Source of the DNA: JAGBWK01 sp964462445
GTDB lineage: Bacteria; Bacteroidota; Bacteroidia; Bacteroidales; Muribaculaceae
DNA length: 47,400 nt
Direction: 5' to 3'
NCBI GenBank assembly: GCA_964462445.1
Contig: CAYWXG010000015.1
Span: 1 to 47,400 of the forward strand
The notes beneath the pieces are model-generated. The model was not told the origin of the DNA. It searched no databases and was given only the letters and a program-made list of their open reading frames with translations. Below, one piece after another: positions 16,865-25,765 of the stretch. How positions within the stretch are numbered: position 1 is the first letter of the stretch; each line of letters starts with the position of its first letter. The translations under genes were made by a program, and so were the position numbers.

Positions 16865-17589
16865 AATTTTTCTAATTCATTAAGCGTTACGCGTCCTTCA
16901 TAAAGAGCCTTTCCAACGATAACACGACGGAGGTTCAATTCTTTACATTTTTCAATATCGGTCAATGATGAGATACCTCCACTGACCGTAAAATCGATTG
17001 TAGGATATTTTTTTTGAGCTTCAACGTATAAATCGAACGACGGGCCTTGCAACATCCCATCTCGAGAAATATCGGTAACTATAGCTTGAGAAAGTCCGAA
17101 AGGTAGAAATCTATTGACTATGTTATCTAGAGTCAAATCAGTGTCACCAAGCCACCCTGAAATTGCGATTTTGCCATTACGGAGATCCGCGCCTAACACC
17201 ATCATTGCCGAGCCATATTCGCCAAGCCATTTTTCGAAGAGTTCAGGTTGTTTGGCTGCAACGCTCCCAATTACAGCATAAGAGCAACCGGCATTAACGC
17301 AATCACGCATATCAACGTCCGTCTTAATACCACCACCCCATTCAATTCGAGCATCATCGTTTGCTTCTGCCAACTTCTCCAATGTGGTCAGATTGCATGG
17401 AAAACCTGCTTTTGCGCCATCGAGGTCAACTGCATGAATTCTAGTAAACCCATGGTCGACAAATCGTTTTACCATGTCGACAGGAGAGGCATTATAGACA
17501 GTCTTAGTATTGTAATCACCTTGCGACAATCTGACACACTTTCCATCAATTATATCTATTGCCGGAATAATCTCCATCTGTTTGCTCAT
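16858..17589 (-). CDS. hisA: ProFAR isomerase HisA
   Basis: HisA is the Amadori isomerase of step 4, turning ProFAR into PRFAR. The 243-residue barrel begins MEIIPAIDIIDGKCVRLSQG, with the first catalytic Asp, and has the second in VTDISRDGMLQGPS. Phosphate-binding glycine loops are EWGGGI and VSGGIS. Two starts are possible (MSKQ and, 4 codons on, MEII); the first overlaps the hisH stop as ATGA, which supports it. Its position between hisH and hisF is typical. Confidence 0.97.
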   Translation of the reverse strand: MSKQMEIIPAIDIIDGKCVRLSQGDYNTKTVYNASPVDMVKRFVDHGFTRIHAVDLDGAKAGFPCNLTTLEKLAEANDDARIEWGGGIKTDVDMRDCVNAGCSYAVIGSVAAKQPELFEKWLGEYGSAMMVLGADLRNGKIAISGWLGDTDLTLDNIVNRFLPFGLSQAIVTDISRDGMLQGPSFDLYVEAQKKYPTIDFTVSGGISSLTDIEKCKELNLRRVIVGKALYEGRVTLNELEKLC

Positions 17590-18179
17590 ATCTGCAAGAA
17601 ATTTTTTAAAATATGTTCGCCTATATCACCACTTTTTTCAGGATGGAATTGCGTGCCATAGAAATTCTCATATTTCAAAGCTGCACTAAACATCTCTTGA
17701 GTGACACCATATCTAGTTGTAGCAATTGTATCCGGGCATAAATCAGCACGATAAGAATGAACATAGTAGACATAGCTACTCGGTTCTATACCTTTAAAAA
17801 GTTTGCTTTCAAGATTATTAATACTATTCCATCCCATATGAGGGACCTTGTCGCCGGGTTGAGGTTGAAAACGACGCACTCTCGTGTCAAATAATCCGAT
17901 CCCATCAGCATCACCTTCGGCAGTGTGGCGACACATAACTTGCATTCCTACACATATACCCAAAACCGGTTTGCGCAAACGTTTAATAACTTCATCGAGA
18001 TTGCTTTCGCGCAAACGAGCTATTGCCTCTCCGGCATGTCCAACTCCGGGAAGAAGTACTCTATCGGCGTTTCGAATTATAGATTCGTTGGCAGTCAACG
18101 TCCACTCTGCTCCTAAGCGATTGAGTGCATTTTCAACCGAACGAAGGTTGCCTGTTTTATAATCAATGATAGCTATCAT
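17586..18179 (-). CDS. hisH: Imidazole glycerol phosphate synthase, glutaminase subunit HisH
   Basis: HisH hydrolyses glutamine and channels ammonia to HisF. The class I amidotransferase triad is complete: the nucleophile Cys in VLGICVGMQ, and His-Glu in FHPEKSGD. The oxyanion-region motif PGVGHAGEA is present. Length is 197 residues. It overlaps hisA by 4 bases (ATGA). The intact triad makes a useful internal contrast with the dead glutaminase in CarA of this same window. Confidence 0.97.
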   Translation of the reverse strand: MIAIIDYKTGNLRSVENALNRLGAEWTLTANESIIRNADRVLLPGVGHAGEAIARLRESNLDEVIKRLRKPVLGICVGMQVMCRHTAEGDADGIGLFDTRVRRFQPQPGDKVPHMGWNSINNLESKLFKGIEPSSYVYYVHSYRADLCPDTIATTRYGVTQEMFSAALKYENFYGTQFHPEKSGDIGEHILKNFLQI

Positions 18180-18204
18180 TTATAATTAAATTTTATCAGA
18201 TTTA

Positions 18205-19299
18205 TTATAATAAGCCTTTACTTGATGGCAAATTGTAGCTAAAAGGATTTCGAGCAATTGCTTGTCGAAGAGCTCGAGCAAAAGCTTTAAACACGCCTTC
18301 AATAATGTGGTGATTATTTTCTCCTCGAGCCGATATATAAAGATTGGCATGCATTGCAGAAGCTAACGATTTGAATACGTGCTTATACATCTCAGTTGGA
18401 GTGTCACCGACATATTCACGGGAAAATTCAACATCCCATACCAACTCACTACGTCCGCCCAAATCAATTAAAACCATGGCACGTGACTCATCCATAGGCA
18501 AAACAAAACCATATCGTTCAATGCCACGCTTTGACCCCAACGCTTTATATATTGCATCACCAAGAGCAATAGCAACATCCTCCATAGTGTGATGTTCATC
18601 AACCTCAAGGTCACCCCGACAGCTGATATTTAGAGTTACACCGCCATGATGGGGAATTTGATTAAGCATATGGTCGAAGAACTTCAGCCCTGTATCAATT
18701 GTTGAACTCTTGCCCCCTTCAAGGTTGAGGTACAAGTCAATAGAAGTTTCAGAAGTAGTGCGATTAATATGAACTTCACGATTGGGGGACAGAATAAACC
18801 GCGCAATGTCCATCCAATCCTCAGAAGCTAAGACGCAACCTTCCGGCAAAGTTTCGACTGAGCCTATTAAAAGGCCTTTCGCCCCAATATTAACTGCGAG
18901 TTGCATATCAGTGAGTCTATCACCGATTACATAAGAAGAATTTAAATCATATTCGCCACTAAGATATTTATGCAACAAACCGGTGCGCGGTTTTCGCGTT
19001 GGAGCATTATCCTCCGGGAAGCTACGGTCGATTAATATCTCGTCGAAAACAACACCTTCACCTCTTAATGTATCAAGCATCATATTATGAGCAGGCCAAA
19101 AAGTATCCTCCGGGAAAGAAGATGTTCCAAGTCCGTCTTGATTGCTCACCATCACGAGTTCATATCCTTTCCCGACTAATTCGCGAAGTGCAGAGATGGC
19201 TCCCGGAACAAATCTCAACTTTTCCAAAGAATCGATTTGCTCATCGGCAGGTTCAACTATGATTGTACCATCTCGGTCGATAAATATCGCTTTTTTCAT
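18205..19299 (-). CDS. hisB: Bifunctional histidinol-phosphatase / imidazoleglycerol-phosphate dehydratase
   Basis: Two fused enzymes for steps 6 and 8. The N-terminal ~165 residues are a HAD phosphatase, with the nucleophile in FIDRDGTI and motif III region GDRLTDMQLA. The C-terminal ~190 residues are the manganese dehydratase with its two histidine signatures, DEHHTMEDVAIALGDA and ENNHHIIEGVFKAFARA. Length 364 agrees with the fused form known from enterobacteria and Bacteroidetes. It sits 11 bases after hisC and 25 before hisH. Confidence 0.97.
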   Translation of the reverse strand: MKKAIFIDRDGTIIVEPADEQIDSLEKLRFVPGAISALRELVGKGYELVMVSNQDGLGTSSFPEDTFWPAHNMMLDTLRGEGVVFDEILIDRSFPEDNAPTRKPRTGLLHKYLSGEYDLNSSYVIGDRLTDMQLAVNIGAKGLLIGSVETLPEGCVLASEDWMDIARFILSPNREVHINRTTSETSIDLYLNLEGGKSSTIDTGLKFFDHMLNQIPHHGGVTLNISCRGDLEVDEHHTMEDVAIALGDAIYKALGSKRGIERYGFVLPMDESRAMVLIDLGGRSELVWDVEFSREYVGDTPTEMYKHVFKSLASAMHANLYISARGENNHHIIEGVFKAFARALRQAIARNPFSYNLPSSKGLL

Positions 19300-19310
19300 G
19301 ACAGGGGGAT

Positions 19311-20357
19311 TTAATCTTTGTTTGTGTACTCTTTCAAAAGAGTGATAACTCGCGCATTTTCCTCAGGGATACCGATTGTGATTCTCAGACACCCTTCACA
19401 AGAAATTAATTTGCTGCGATTGCGCACTATTACACCATTTTCAACTAAATAATCATAAATTGAGTCAGGTGAATCAAATTTCACTAATAAAAAGTTGGCA
19501 TCGGAAGGGAACACTTTTTTTACAATCGGCAATTCATTTAAGGAATTTGCCAATAATTCACGTTGCTTTTTAATCTCTAAAACATTTTCAGAAATATCAC
19601 CATTAATGATATGGTCAATAACTGCTTTTTGTGTTGGACCGTTAACATTATAAGGATATTTAACCTTAGCAAATAAATTAGCGATTTCTTCGCAAGCAAA
19701 AGCCATACCCAATCTTAACGATGCTAAGCCCCAAGCCTTTGAAAAAGTTTGCAAGACAATGACATTGGGATAATTATCAATAACATCGAGCATTGAGCCA
19801 CGGTCGGAAAAATCGATATAAGCTTCATCAACTACAACTATACCCTCAAATGCCTCGGCAATTCGAGCTATATCCGCCCGTGGGAATGCATTTGCTGTTG
19901 GATTATTCGGGGAGCAAATCCAAATTACTTTCGTACGAGAATCAGCTGCTTTAAGTAAACGATTTACGGGAAGAGAAAAATCGCTACGCAATTGAACTTC
20001 ACGAAATTCCACATTATTGATTGCCGCAGCAACAGAATATACACCATAGCTTGGCGCAATTGCAACTACATTATCTTCCCCCGGTCGACAAAATACCCTA
20101 TAAACTAAATCAATTGCTTCATCTGAACCGGCGCCCCCAATAAATATTTGTTCAGGGCGTACACCTTTTAATTCGGCGATATGGTGTTTGAGCTGATGTT
20201 GATGAGGGTCGGGATAGCGATTTAAGCCATTGTCATACGGGCTCTCATTGGCATCGAGCCACACCGAAATATCGCCACCTTTAAATTCGTCACGAGCTGT
20301 AGAATAGGGAGCAAGTGCCAATAAATTTTGTCTAACGTATTTTAATGGATTTTTCAT
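19311..20357 (-). CDS. hisC: Histidinol-phosphate aminotransferase HisC
   Basis: HisC is a PLP-dependent class I/II aminotransferase that converts imidazole-acetol phosphate and glutamate to histidinol phosphate. The 348-residue protein has the PLP lysine in QTFSKAWGLASLRLGMA, the cofactor Asp in VVDEAYIDF, the Asn in CSPNNPTAN, and the phosphate-binding RITIGIPEENARVI near the C-terminus. It is 24 bases downstream of hisD in the operon. No anomalies. Confidence 0.97.
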   Translation of the reverse strand: MKNPLKYVRQNLLALAPYSTARDEFKGGDISVWLDANESPYDNGLNRYPDPHQHQLKHHIAELKGVRPEQIFIGGAGSDEAIDLVYRVFCRPGEDNVVAIAPSYGVYSVAAAINNVEFREVQLRSDFSLPVNRLLKAADSRTKVIWICSPNNPTANAFPRADIARIAEAFEGIVVVDEAYIDFSDRGSMLDVIDNYPNVIVLQTFSKAWGLASLRLGMAFACEEIANLFAKVKYPYNVNGPTQKAVIDHIINGDISENVLEIKKQRELLANSLNELPIVKKVFPSDANFLLVKFDSPDSIYDYLVENGVIVRNRSKLISCEGCLRITIGIPEENARVITLLKEYTNKD

Positions 20358-20381
20358 CGTAGAATAAAATGATATTAATCA

Positions 20382-21662
20382 TCAATCAGAAATTCTCACT
20401 TTTACAGCAAGAGCGTGAGCATCAAGGCCTTCTGCGTCGGCCATAGAAATAATGGTATCAGCTAACGAGCATAACCCCTCTTTACTCAACTCTTGATAAG
20501 TGATTTTTTTCATAAAACTGTCAATATTAACGCCACTATAGGCTTTTGCCCATCCGGAAGTAGGTAGAGTGTGATTAGTCCCGGAAGCATAGTCACCAGC
20601 ACTTTCTGGAGAATAGTTGCCAATAAAAATACTGCCTGCTGAGGTTATCTCATTAGCCACACCCCAAGGGTCTGACATTGAAATAATTAGATGTTCAGAT
20701 GCATATTCATTTGCAAAATCAATCATTTCATTTCGTGAGCCAAGTACAATCAATCTGCTTTGAGACAAAGAACCGGTAACAGAATCGATACGAGACAATT
20801 GCTTGGCCAATGATGAAACTTCATCCTCAACCCTTTGAGCAAAAGCAAGATCATCGGTCACTAAAATAGCTTGAGAATCGGGGCCATGTTCTGCTTGAGA
20901 AAGCAAGTCGGCAGCCACGTAACGAGGTGAAGCCGACTGATCAGCCATAACCATAACTTCACTTGGCCCAGCCGGCATGTCAATTGCAACGCGATTCATA
21001 ACCAGCTGTTTGGCACATGTCACAAATCTATTGCCGGGTCCGAAAATTTTGTCAACTCGAGGAATTGATTCAGTACCATAAGCCATTGCAGCTATCGATT
21101 GAGCGCCACCAACCTTATAAATTTCATCAACTCCACAAATTTTAGCGGCATATAATATTTCCGGAGCAATTCCTCGCTCAGCATTATAAGGAGTACACAA
21201 AATACGACGTCGACATCCGGCAATACGTGCAGGGATGGCCAGCATAAGAACCGTTGAGAATAATGGAGCTCTTCCGCCAGGGATATATAACCCGACAGTA
21301 TTTATAGGGAGTTGACGTTGTACACATCTTACACCTTTAGAAATTTCAACATCGATGGGACGCTCCATTAATTGAGCTTTATGAAATTTCTCAATATTAC
21401 GAGCCGCATCATCAATTGCTTTCGCAACATCAGGACGTACCTTTGCTACCGCTTCGTTAATCTCACTATCGCGAACACGAAAATCAGAGATATCTACATT
21501 GTCAAATTTAAGAGAAAATTGACGCAAAGCACTATCTCCATTTGAGGCTACAAATTTAATAATGTCGGCAACAGTTTCATCGACAGCAACTACGCTTTCA
21601 GGAGTGTTTCGACGAGACAATTCGGACCATTCATTGCGTTTTGGACGAACAAAAATCTCCAT
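20382..21662 (-). CDS. hisD: Histidinol dehydrogenase HisD
   Basis: HisD oxidises histidinol to histidine in two NAD-dependent steps with zinc. The 426-residue protein has conserved stretches YIPGGRAPLFSTVLMLAIPA, GGAQSIAAMAYGTESIP, DMPAGPSEVMV, AEHGPDSQAILVT and the zinc/catalytic region ASEHLIIS, then GTNHTLPTSGWAKAYSG. The start ATG shares one base with the hisG stop (TAATG), so the two are translationally coupled. Confidence 0.97.
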   Translation of the reverse strand: MEIFVRPKRNEWSELSRRNTPESVVAVDETVADIIKFVASNGDSALRQFSLKFDNVDISDFRVRDSEINEAVAKVRPDVAKAIDDAARNIEKFHKAQLMERPIDVEISKGVRCVQRQLPINTVGLYIPGGRAPLFSTVLMLAIPARIAGCRRRILCTPYNAERGIAPEILYAAKICGVDEIYKVGGAQSIAAMAYGTESIPRVDKIFGPGNRFVTCAKQLVMNRVAIDMPAGPSEVMVMADQSASPRYVAADLLSQAEHGPDSQAILVTDDLAFAQRVEDEVSSLAKQLSRIDSVTGSLSQSRLIVLGSRNEMIDFANEYASEHLIISMSDPWGVANEITSAGSIFIGNYSPESAGDYASGTNHTLPTSGWAKAYSGVNIDSFMKKITYQELSKEGLCSLADTIISMADAEGLDAHALAVKVRISD

Positions 21663-22513
21663 TATCGAATCATATTTTCAAGCGCTAAGACGAGAATGTC
21701 TTCAGCACCAATCTCTTTTAACTTTTCAATTTTCTCCCACAGCTCATCTTGAGGAATCACAACATGCATTGAGTACCACCCATCTTCCGACAGTGGCATC
21801 AACGTAGGGCTTTTCATCCCCGGGAGAAGAGCAACAGCATCAGGAATGCGATTCTGAGGGATATTCATCAATACATACTTCATGCCGCGACTATCAAGTA
21901 TAGAGCTGAAACGAAATTTCAGTTTTGCCAACTCATCCAACTTTTCAGTAGTTAGATTTTTGTTTGCCACCAAAACCGCTTCAGATGCAAATACTTGTTC
22001 AACCTCAACTAATCCGTTCTGAATTAAAGTTCCACCTGAGGACACGATATCGAAAATTGCATCTGCCATGCCAACCGCCGGAGCAACTTCAACCGAGCCG
22101 GCGATTTCATGAATTTCCGCGGTTAAATTATGCTCTGAAATGAAACTACGTAAGATATTTGGATAAGATGTAGCGATGCGACGATTATTGAACCACTCCA
22201 AACCATTATAATCAGCATTACGAGGAACGGCTAACGAGATGCGACATGCACCAAAACCAAGTTTCATTGCAACATCAACATCTTCATTTTTTTCAGCGAC
22301 TTCGTTTAATCCGACAATGCCAATATCGGCCACCCCCATGGCAACAGCCTGAGGTATATCATCATCTCTCAAATAAAGAATGTCCATAGGAAACCCCTTA
22401 GCGTGAGCTATAAGTTTTCTACTTCCGCCCGACATACTAATACCGGCATCGCCAAGCAATGCGATACATTCCTCATTTAGACGACCTTTAGCCTGTACTG
22501 CTATTCTCAACAT
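21662..22513 (-). CDS. hisG: ATP phosphoribosyltransferase HisG (long form)
   Basis: HisG makes the first committed step, joining ATP and PRPP to give PR-ATP. At 283 residues it is the long form, with a C-terminal ~75-residue regulatory domain (SPTLMPLSEDGWYSMHVVIP) that binds histidine for feedback inhibition. The catalytic part shows LRIAVQAKGRLNEE, ADIGIVGLNEV and the PRPP loop near ADAIFDIVSSGGTL. It is the first gene of the operon. No leader peptide or attenuator was recognised in the ~190 bp upstream. Confidence 0.97.
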   Translation of the reverse strand: MLRIAVQAKGRLNEECIALLGDAGISMSGGSRKLIAHAKGFPMDILYLRDDDIPQAVAMGVADIGIVGLNEVAEKNEDVDVAMKLGFGACRISLAVPRNADYNGLEWFNNRRIATSYPNILRSFISEHNLTAEIHEIAGSVEVAPAVGMADAIFDIVSSGGTLIQNGLVEVEQVFASEAVLVANKNLTTEKLDELAKLKFRFSSILDSRGMKYVLMNIPQNRIPDAVALLPGMKSPTLMPLSEDGWYSMHVVIPQDELWEKIEKLKEIGAEDILVLALENMIR

Positions 22514-22588
22514 ATTTCTTTACCTTTAAAAATTCTATTCAAATGTACCTTTAGAAATACAAAAACTTACAAGTATATTTGTATGTTG

Positions 22589-22596
22589 CAAATTTA
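22589..22596 (-). promoter_or_regulatory. -7 element upstream of the his operon
   Basis: TAAATTTG on the minus strand matches TAnnTTTG, about 76 bases before hisG. A good -33 TTTG at 19-21 bp is absent, so the call is tentative. Confidence 0.4.
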
Positions 22597-22705
22597 CATA
22601 AAAAAAATAACTTTCCTATCATTTTTACAGCAAATTGCCAATTTTAAAGCAATAACATGCATAATATTCGATAAAATTATAAAACTTCGATTTTATATTA
22701 TATAT

Positions 22706-22990
22706 TTATAGTTGTCGTAATGTGTTTTTCAGTTCTTTTGGAGTTGCCTTATCTAAACGGCGCAAGACCTCGGCAACGTTCATTGTTTCCGACTGCATGA
22801 ATTTCAACTCCCTACGAGCCTTATTATGTTCTTTGTGGATTGTTTTAGCTGATTTATCGCCTGAAGCTTCGGCTTTAACATAAGCTATTTCCAGTTCTTT
22901 AACGAGCTTCCGCTGTTGCTCAAGTTCTGCTTTTGCTTTTTGACCGTTAACATCAATTTCAACGGTCACTTTAGTTGTATAATCACTCAT
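22706..22990 (-). pseudogene. Truncated phage tail tape-measure protein, N-terminal fragment
   Basis: The 94-residue frame starts MSDYTTKVTVEIDVNGQKAK and ends DKATPKELKNTLRQL. This is the style of the N-terminus of Bacteroides-type phage tail tape-measure proteins, which normally run for several hundred residues or more. Here the frame stops right after the conserved opening, so it is a decayed fragment. A longer frame reading upstream to 23020 adds ten unlikely residues. It is probably not functional. It is the 3'-most recognised piece of the prophage remnant. Confidence 0.6.
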
Positions 22991-23079
22991 ATTTCGCTGA
23001 TTTTTCAGCGAAAATGGCAAAAACTACCTAATCAATAAAAGACAAAAAGCCGTGTATTTGCGAGTATATACCTTAGGAG

Positions 23080-23364
23080 TTAAGGCTTATAGATGCCATT
23101 GCGATAATGTTTTCTATTATATAGCCATTTTTTTGATTTATCATAGCCCAATTTAATCCAAGTCCATATACCAACAATTAATAAAAAAGCAATCAATGAT
23201 AAAATAAAATATTCGAAAGCCAGAATAATAGTTATAATCGCGCCGATAATGAGTCCATAGACGAGCAACTGCTTAAGATGCGAAAGCAAGAAAACTATTA
23301 TAAGTATTAAAAATAGGATTAAACATCCGGTTGAAAAAGCATCCATAATTCTTTTACTTTTCAT
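23080..23364 (-). CDS. Small membrane protein, unknown
   Basis: A 94-residue frame with two or three hydrophobic segments (about 10-30 and 33-70) and a Lys/Arg-rich, Tyr-rich tail (KKWLYNRKHYRNGIYKP). It resembles small prophage or mobile-element membrane proteins but no family is recognised. It lies in the decayed prophage region. A true gene is plausible because the composition is protein-like. Confidence 0.5.
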   Translation of the reverse strand: MKSKRIMDAFSTGCLILFLILIIVFLLSHLKQLLVYGLIIGAIITIILAFEYFILSLIAFLLIVGIWTWIKLGYDKSKKWLYNRKHYRNGIYKP

Positions 23365-23435
23365 AAATATAACGAAAAGATATTACAAAAGCAAGCAATC
23401 GTAAAAGATTGATAATCAATTAATAATCAATCGTA

Positions 23436-23624
23436 CTAACATACGCTAATTCGGCCAAAAATTACGAAATTATTGCGAATTTCCACGCTTAGGAGATAAT
23501 ATTGATTGAAAATCAATAAATTAAAAAGGATAAACAAGGTAAAATGTTTACATAATTTAGCAACCATTCGTTCCTCCGGCGAGCCATCACTTTTTACATA
23601 TTGCAAAAATTCCTTGTAGTTCAT
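23436..23624 (-). CDS. Very small unknown reading frame, possibly a fragment
   Basis: A 62-codon frame begins MNYKEFLQYVKSDGSPEERM, which looks like a genuine protein start. It then becomes a hydrophobic, irregular sequence (FILFNLLIFNQYYLLSV). The change suggests an N-terminal fragment of a longer phage gene joined to unrelated DNA. No function can be given. Confidence 0.3.
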   Translation of the reverse strand: MNYKEFLQYVKSDGSPEERMVAKLCKHFTLFILFNLLIFNQYYLLSVEIRNNFVIFGRISVC

Positions 23625-23702
23625 TTTGGTTGTTAAAAAAAAATTGTAAATTTGTCACAACAAAGCAAGGGATTGACTTTGTTGTGGGAGTTAGGAGGTT
23701 CG

Positions 23703-23738
23703 ATGGCGGAAAGCATTGTGCGCCTCGTGCTAAAATAG
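23703..23738 (+). pseudogene. Possible start of a second phage tail gene, stopped after 11 codons
   Basis: ATG at 23703 is preceded by AGGAGG, a strong ribosome binding site that is rare in this AT-rich Bacteroidetes window. The peptide MAESIVRLVLK then ends at TAG. MAESIVRL resembles the opening residues of some Bacteroides phage tail proteins. The match is only 8 residues, so this is weak. Confidence 0.25.
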
Positions 23739-23790
23739 ACTACACATTAATGGATTTCTTTCGATGCCATTAATAATCCATGAGGCAAGA

Positions 23791-24384
23791 TTATATCTTG
23801 CCTTTTATTTTGTGGAAGTACATTTTTCTGGAAGCTTCGTCAATATGAATGTATGCTATTGGGGAAGCTTTCGTTTCCCCGTTTTTAGCCCTTCTAATAA
23901 ACTCATTTACACCTCCTAATATAGTGTCGGTGTGATATTTACTACCCTTTGGGGTGAATGAAATCGCAATATTTGCCTGCGCTTCGCTTACGGCATTTTT
24001 CTTCAATGAGTGAGCTATCGCATCTGCGACTTTATTTACATATGGTGCCCCCTTCAACGCCATTATTTCTTGACTTAAATTCATAAATTGCCCATCAAGA
24101 GACGTCTTAGTAAGCAGACGCCCATTTTTGCCTGCCACTTTAATCCTTCCTTCTGCCTCAAGTATCATACTAAACCCGTTTTCAGCTGCAATTTCGCAAG
24201 CCGTTTTTTCATGCGGTACTGGGTTATGTCGTTTGTTTACGGCATAAAATGCGCCGTTAGGGAAATCTCGGTTTTGATGAATATTGTAGCTATTATCTGC
24301 TGCGTATTTACTCATCAAATTGGCATTGCGTTTTTCAATATTCCCTTTTGGTTGGGCTCTTAACATAGGTTTTTGGCTACCCAT
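23791..24384 (-). CDS. Phage-derived protein, unknown (possible toxin-like C-terminus)
   Basis: A 197-residue protein that starts with the ATG overlapping the stop of the upstream frame (TAATG), as in a phage operon. The N-terminus is basic (RAQPKGNIEKRNANLMSKYA). The body has a motif style seen in BECR-type nuclease domains attached to phage head proteins, with CEIAAENGFSMILEAEGRIK, KTSLDGQFMNLSQEI and YIHIDEASRKMYFHKIK at the end. That comparison is from memory and low confidence. No catalytic residues were confirmed. It may be the C-terminal part of a head-morphogenesis protein. Confidence 0.5.
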   Translation of the reverse strand: MGSQKPMLRAQPKGNIEKRNANLMSKYAADNSYNIHQNRDFPNGAFYAVNKRHNPVPHEKTACEIAAENGFSMILEAEGRIKVAGKNGRLLTKTSLDGQFMNLSQEIMALKGAPYVNKVADAIAHSLKKNAVSEAQANIAISFTPKGSKYHTDTILGGVNEFIRRAKNGETKASPIAYIHIDEASRKMYFHKIKGKI

Positions 24385-24824
24385 TAATTAGTGAATACTT
24401 CGTCTATTGAATATACCACCTTGTTAATCTCCTCCAACCCGAGGCGCTGTGCGAGTTCCTCCATACGGTCTTTCGGGTACACGATGATGATACGCTCCAT
24501 AGCAGTCTCGTTGTCTCCCTGTATTTTGGGGAGGTCGTCGGGGTTAATGTCTTGCCCCTGCAACTCGGGGGGGAGCGCGTCTTGGTCGAACACTACATCG
24601 GCAGGAGTTACGCCCACACCGTCCGCTGACCCGGCTGAATAACCGGCTGAATAGCCACCGCCAAATCCGCCGAAATTGCCACCATCTTTTTCCGGGTTCC
24701 ATACATCAACACCCCAACTATTAAGGTCGTCTGCGTCCCAATTATTGGCAAGTGCGTCGTAATCCCACTCGCCAAACGAAGCGTTATCGGCAATAATAAA
24801 TTCCTGTTTCTCTGCGTCGGTCAA
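24384..24824 (-). pseudogene. 5'-truncated phage ParB-like (ParB-N domain) protein
   Basis: The 146-residue frame uses a TTG as its only possible start. It opens with TDAEKQEFIIADNASFGEWD, then YDALANNWDADDLNSWGVDV. In phage ParB-like proteins this stretch is in the interior, after the ParB nuclease-like domain. The missing ~80 N-terminal residues are absent upstream of 24824, where AT-rich sequence begins abruptly. It is therefore a truncated remnant and marks the right edge of the prophage relic. The C-terminus has a Gly/Ser-rich linker and the segment ERIIIVYPKDRMEELAQRLG. Confidence 0.65.
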
Positions 24825-24972
24825 TACTTAATTAAATCATTAAAATAAGTAACAACAAATGTTAAGTGTAGTTAAAGTTTTGAATGTCATTAAACTAATT
24901 GCAAAAGAGCAAGTCAAAGGAACAAATAAATTAATTCCTCTATTATAAATTAAAGAAATTTACAGAACTAAC

Positions 24973-25506
24973 ATGAAAAAGAAAATTTTAAGTGCAGTAT
25001 TGGCACTTGCAGCAGTTATCGGATTCAATGCCTCAGCACAAGAACAATCATCAGATGCGCCCAAATGCGACATGAAAGAGCAATTTAAAGGTGGATGTCA
25101 TAAAGCACCTCGTTACAATCCATTTGAAGGTATAACACTTTCAGAAGATCAGAAGGCGCAATTTAAATCACTCTTCGAAGAAGCAAATAAACATTATGCA
25201 GAAAGAAAGGACAAAAATGAATGTAATGTAGATTCTGCAAAGTGCGACAAGAAAGGTGACAAAGCATGCAAACACGATGCCGTAAAGGGTAAAAGAGGTA
25301 AAAATCATATGAATAAAATGAAAGCCGAGTACCTCAAGAAAGTAAAGGAAATCCTTACACCCGAACAATATGTAGTATTCCTTGAAAATATGGTAACACA
25401 TCAACAACCTGCATTTGGTCCTCGTCATCATCGTCATGGACAAAAGGGTCATCATCAAGATAAATGCGACAAGCAAGGTGATTGCAAAAATAATTGCAAG
25501 AAATAG
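24973..25506 (+). CDS. Secreted Cys/His-rich protein with Spy-like helical repeats
   Basis: The 177-residue precursor has a signal peptide (MKKKILSAVLALAAVIGF, cut near ASA-QE). Two segments resemble the LTxxQ repeats of Spy/CpxP-like periplasmic chaperones: ITLSEDQKAQFKSLFEEANK and EILTPEQYVVFLENM. It is also rich in Cys (9 or more) and His, especially at the end (PRHHRHGQKGHHQDKCDKQ). This suggests metal binding or an oxidised, disulphide-linked protein. Very high Lys content. A metal or envelope-stress role is inference. It ends before a strong terminator (25601-25636). Confidence 0.7.
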   Translation: MKKKILSAVLALAAVIGFNASAQEQSSDAPKCDMKEQFKGGCHKAPRYNPFEGITLSEDQKAQFKSLFEEANKHYAERKDKNECNVDSAKCDKKGDKACKHDAVKGKRGKNHMNKMKAEYLKKVKEILTPEQYVVFLENMVTHQQPAFGPRHHRHGQKGHHQDKCDKQGDCKNNCKK

Positions 25507-25600
25507 CCTAATAGCGTAAAAAGACAAACAACAAGTAGGAACTACCTTTGGGAATAAACCCAATATATTGTTTGATAGGTTAATAATTGATTGGTAATTC

Positions 25601-25636
25601 AAAGCGTTTCCCCGCGAGGAGAAACGCTTTTTTTTG
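25601..25636 (+). terminator. Intrinsic terminator
   Basis: AAAGCGTTTC (25601-25610) pairs perfectly with GAAACGCTTT (25621-25630) around CCCGCGAGGA. A run of T follows. It lies 95 bases downstream of the Cys/His-rich gene. Confidence 0.9.
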
Positions 25637-25693
25637 TAGAAATAGACAATAAGAGCGAATTTGACATTCGTATTCTAAAAGTTCTTTTTAAAT

Positions 25694-25724
25694 ATTGTTT
25701 TGTAATGATTTTTGCGTAATTTTG
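25694..25724 (+). promoter_or_regulatory. Promoter before the structured RNA
   Basis: ATTG (25694-25697), 19 bp, then TAATTTTG (25717-25724), a full -7 match. Transcription would begin near 25730, about 35 bases before the closing stem of the structured RNA. Confidence 0.65.
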
Positions 25725-25765
25725 TATACGAAGAAATAGTACACTTCAAAAAATAGTAAATATAG

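Noticed and set aside
22514..22705. Histidine T-box or leader-peptide attenuator before hisG
   Set aside because: No run of His codons, T-box bulge sequence or terminator/antiterminator pair was seen.
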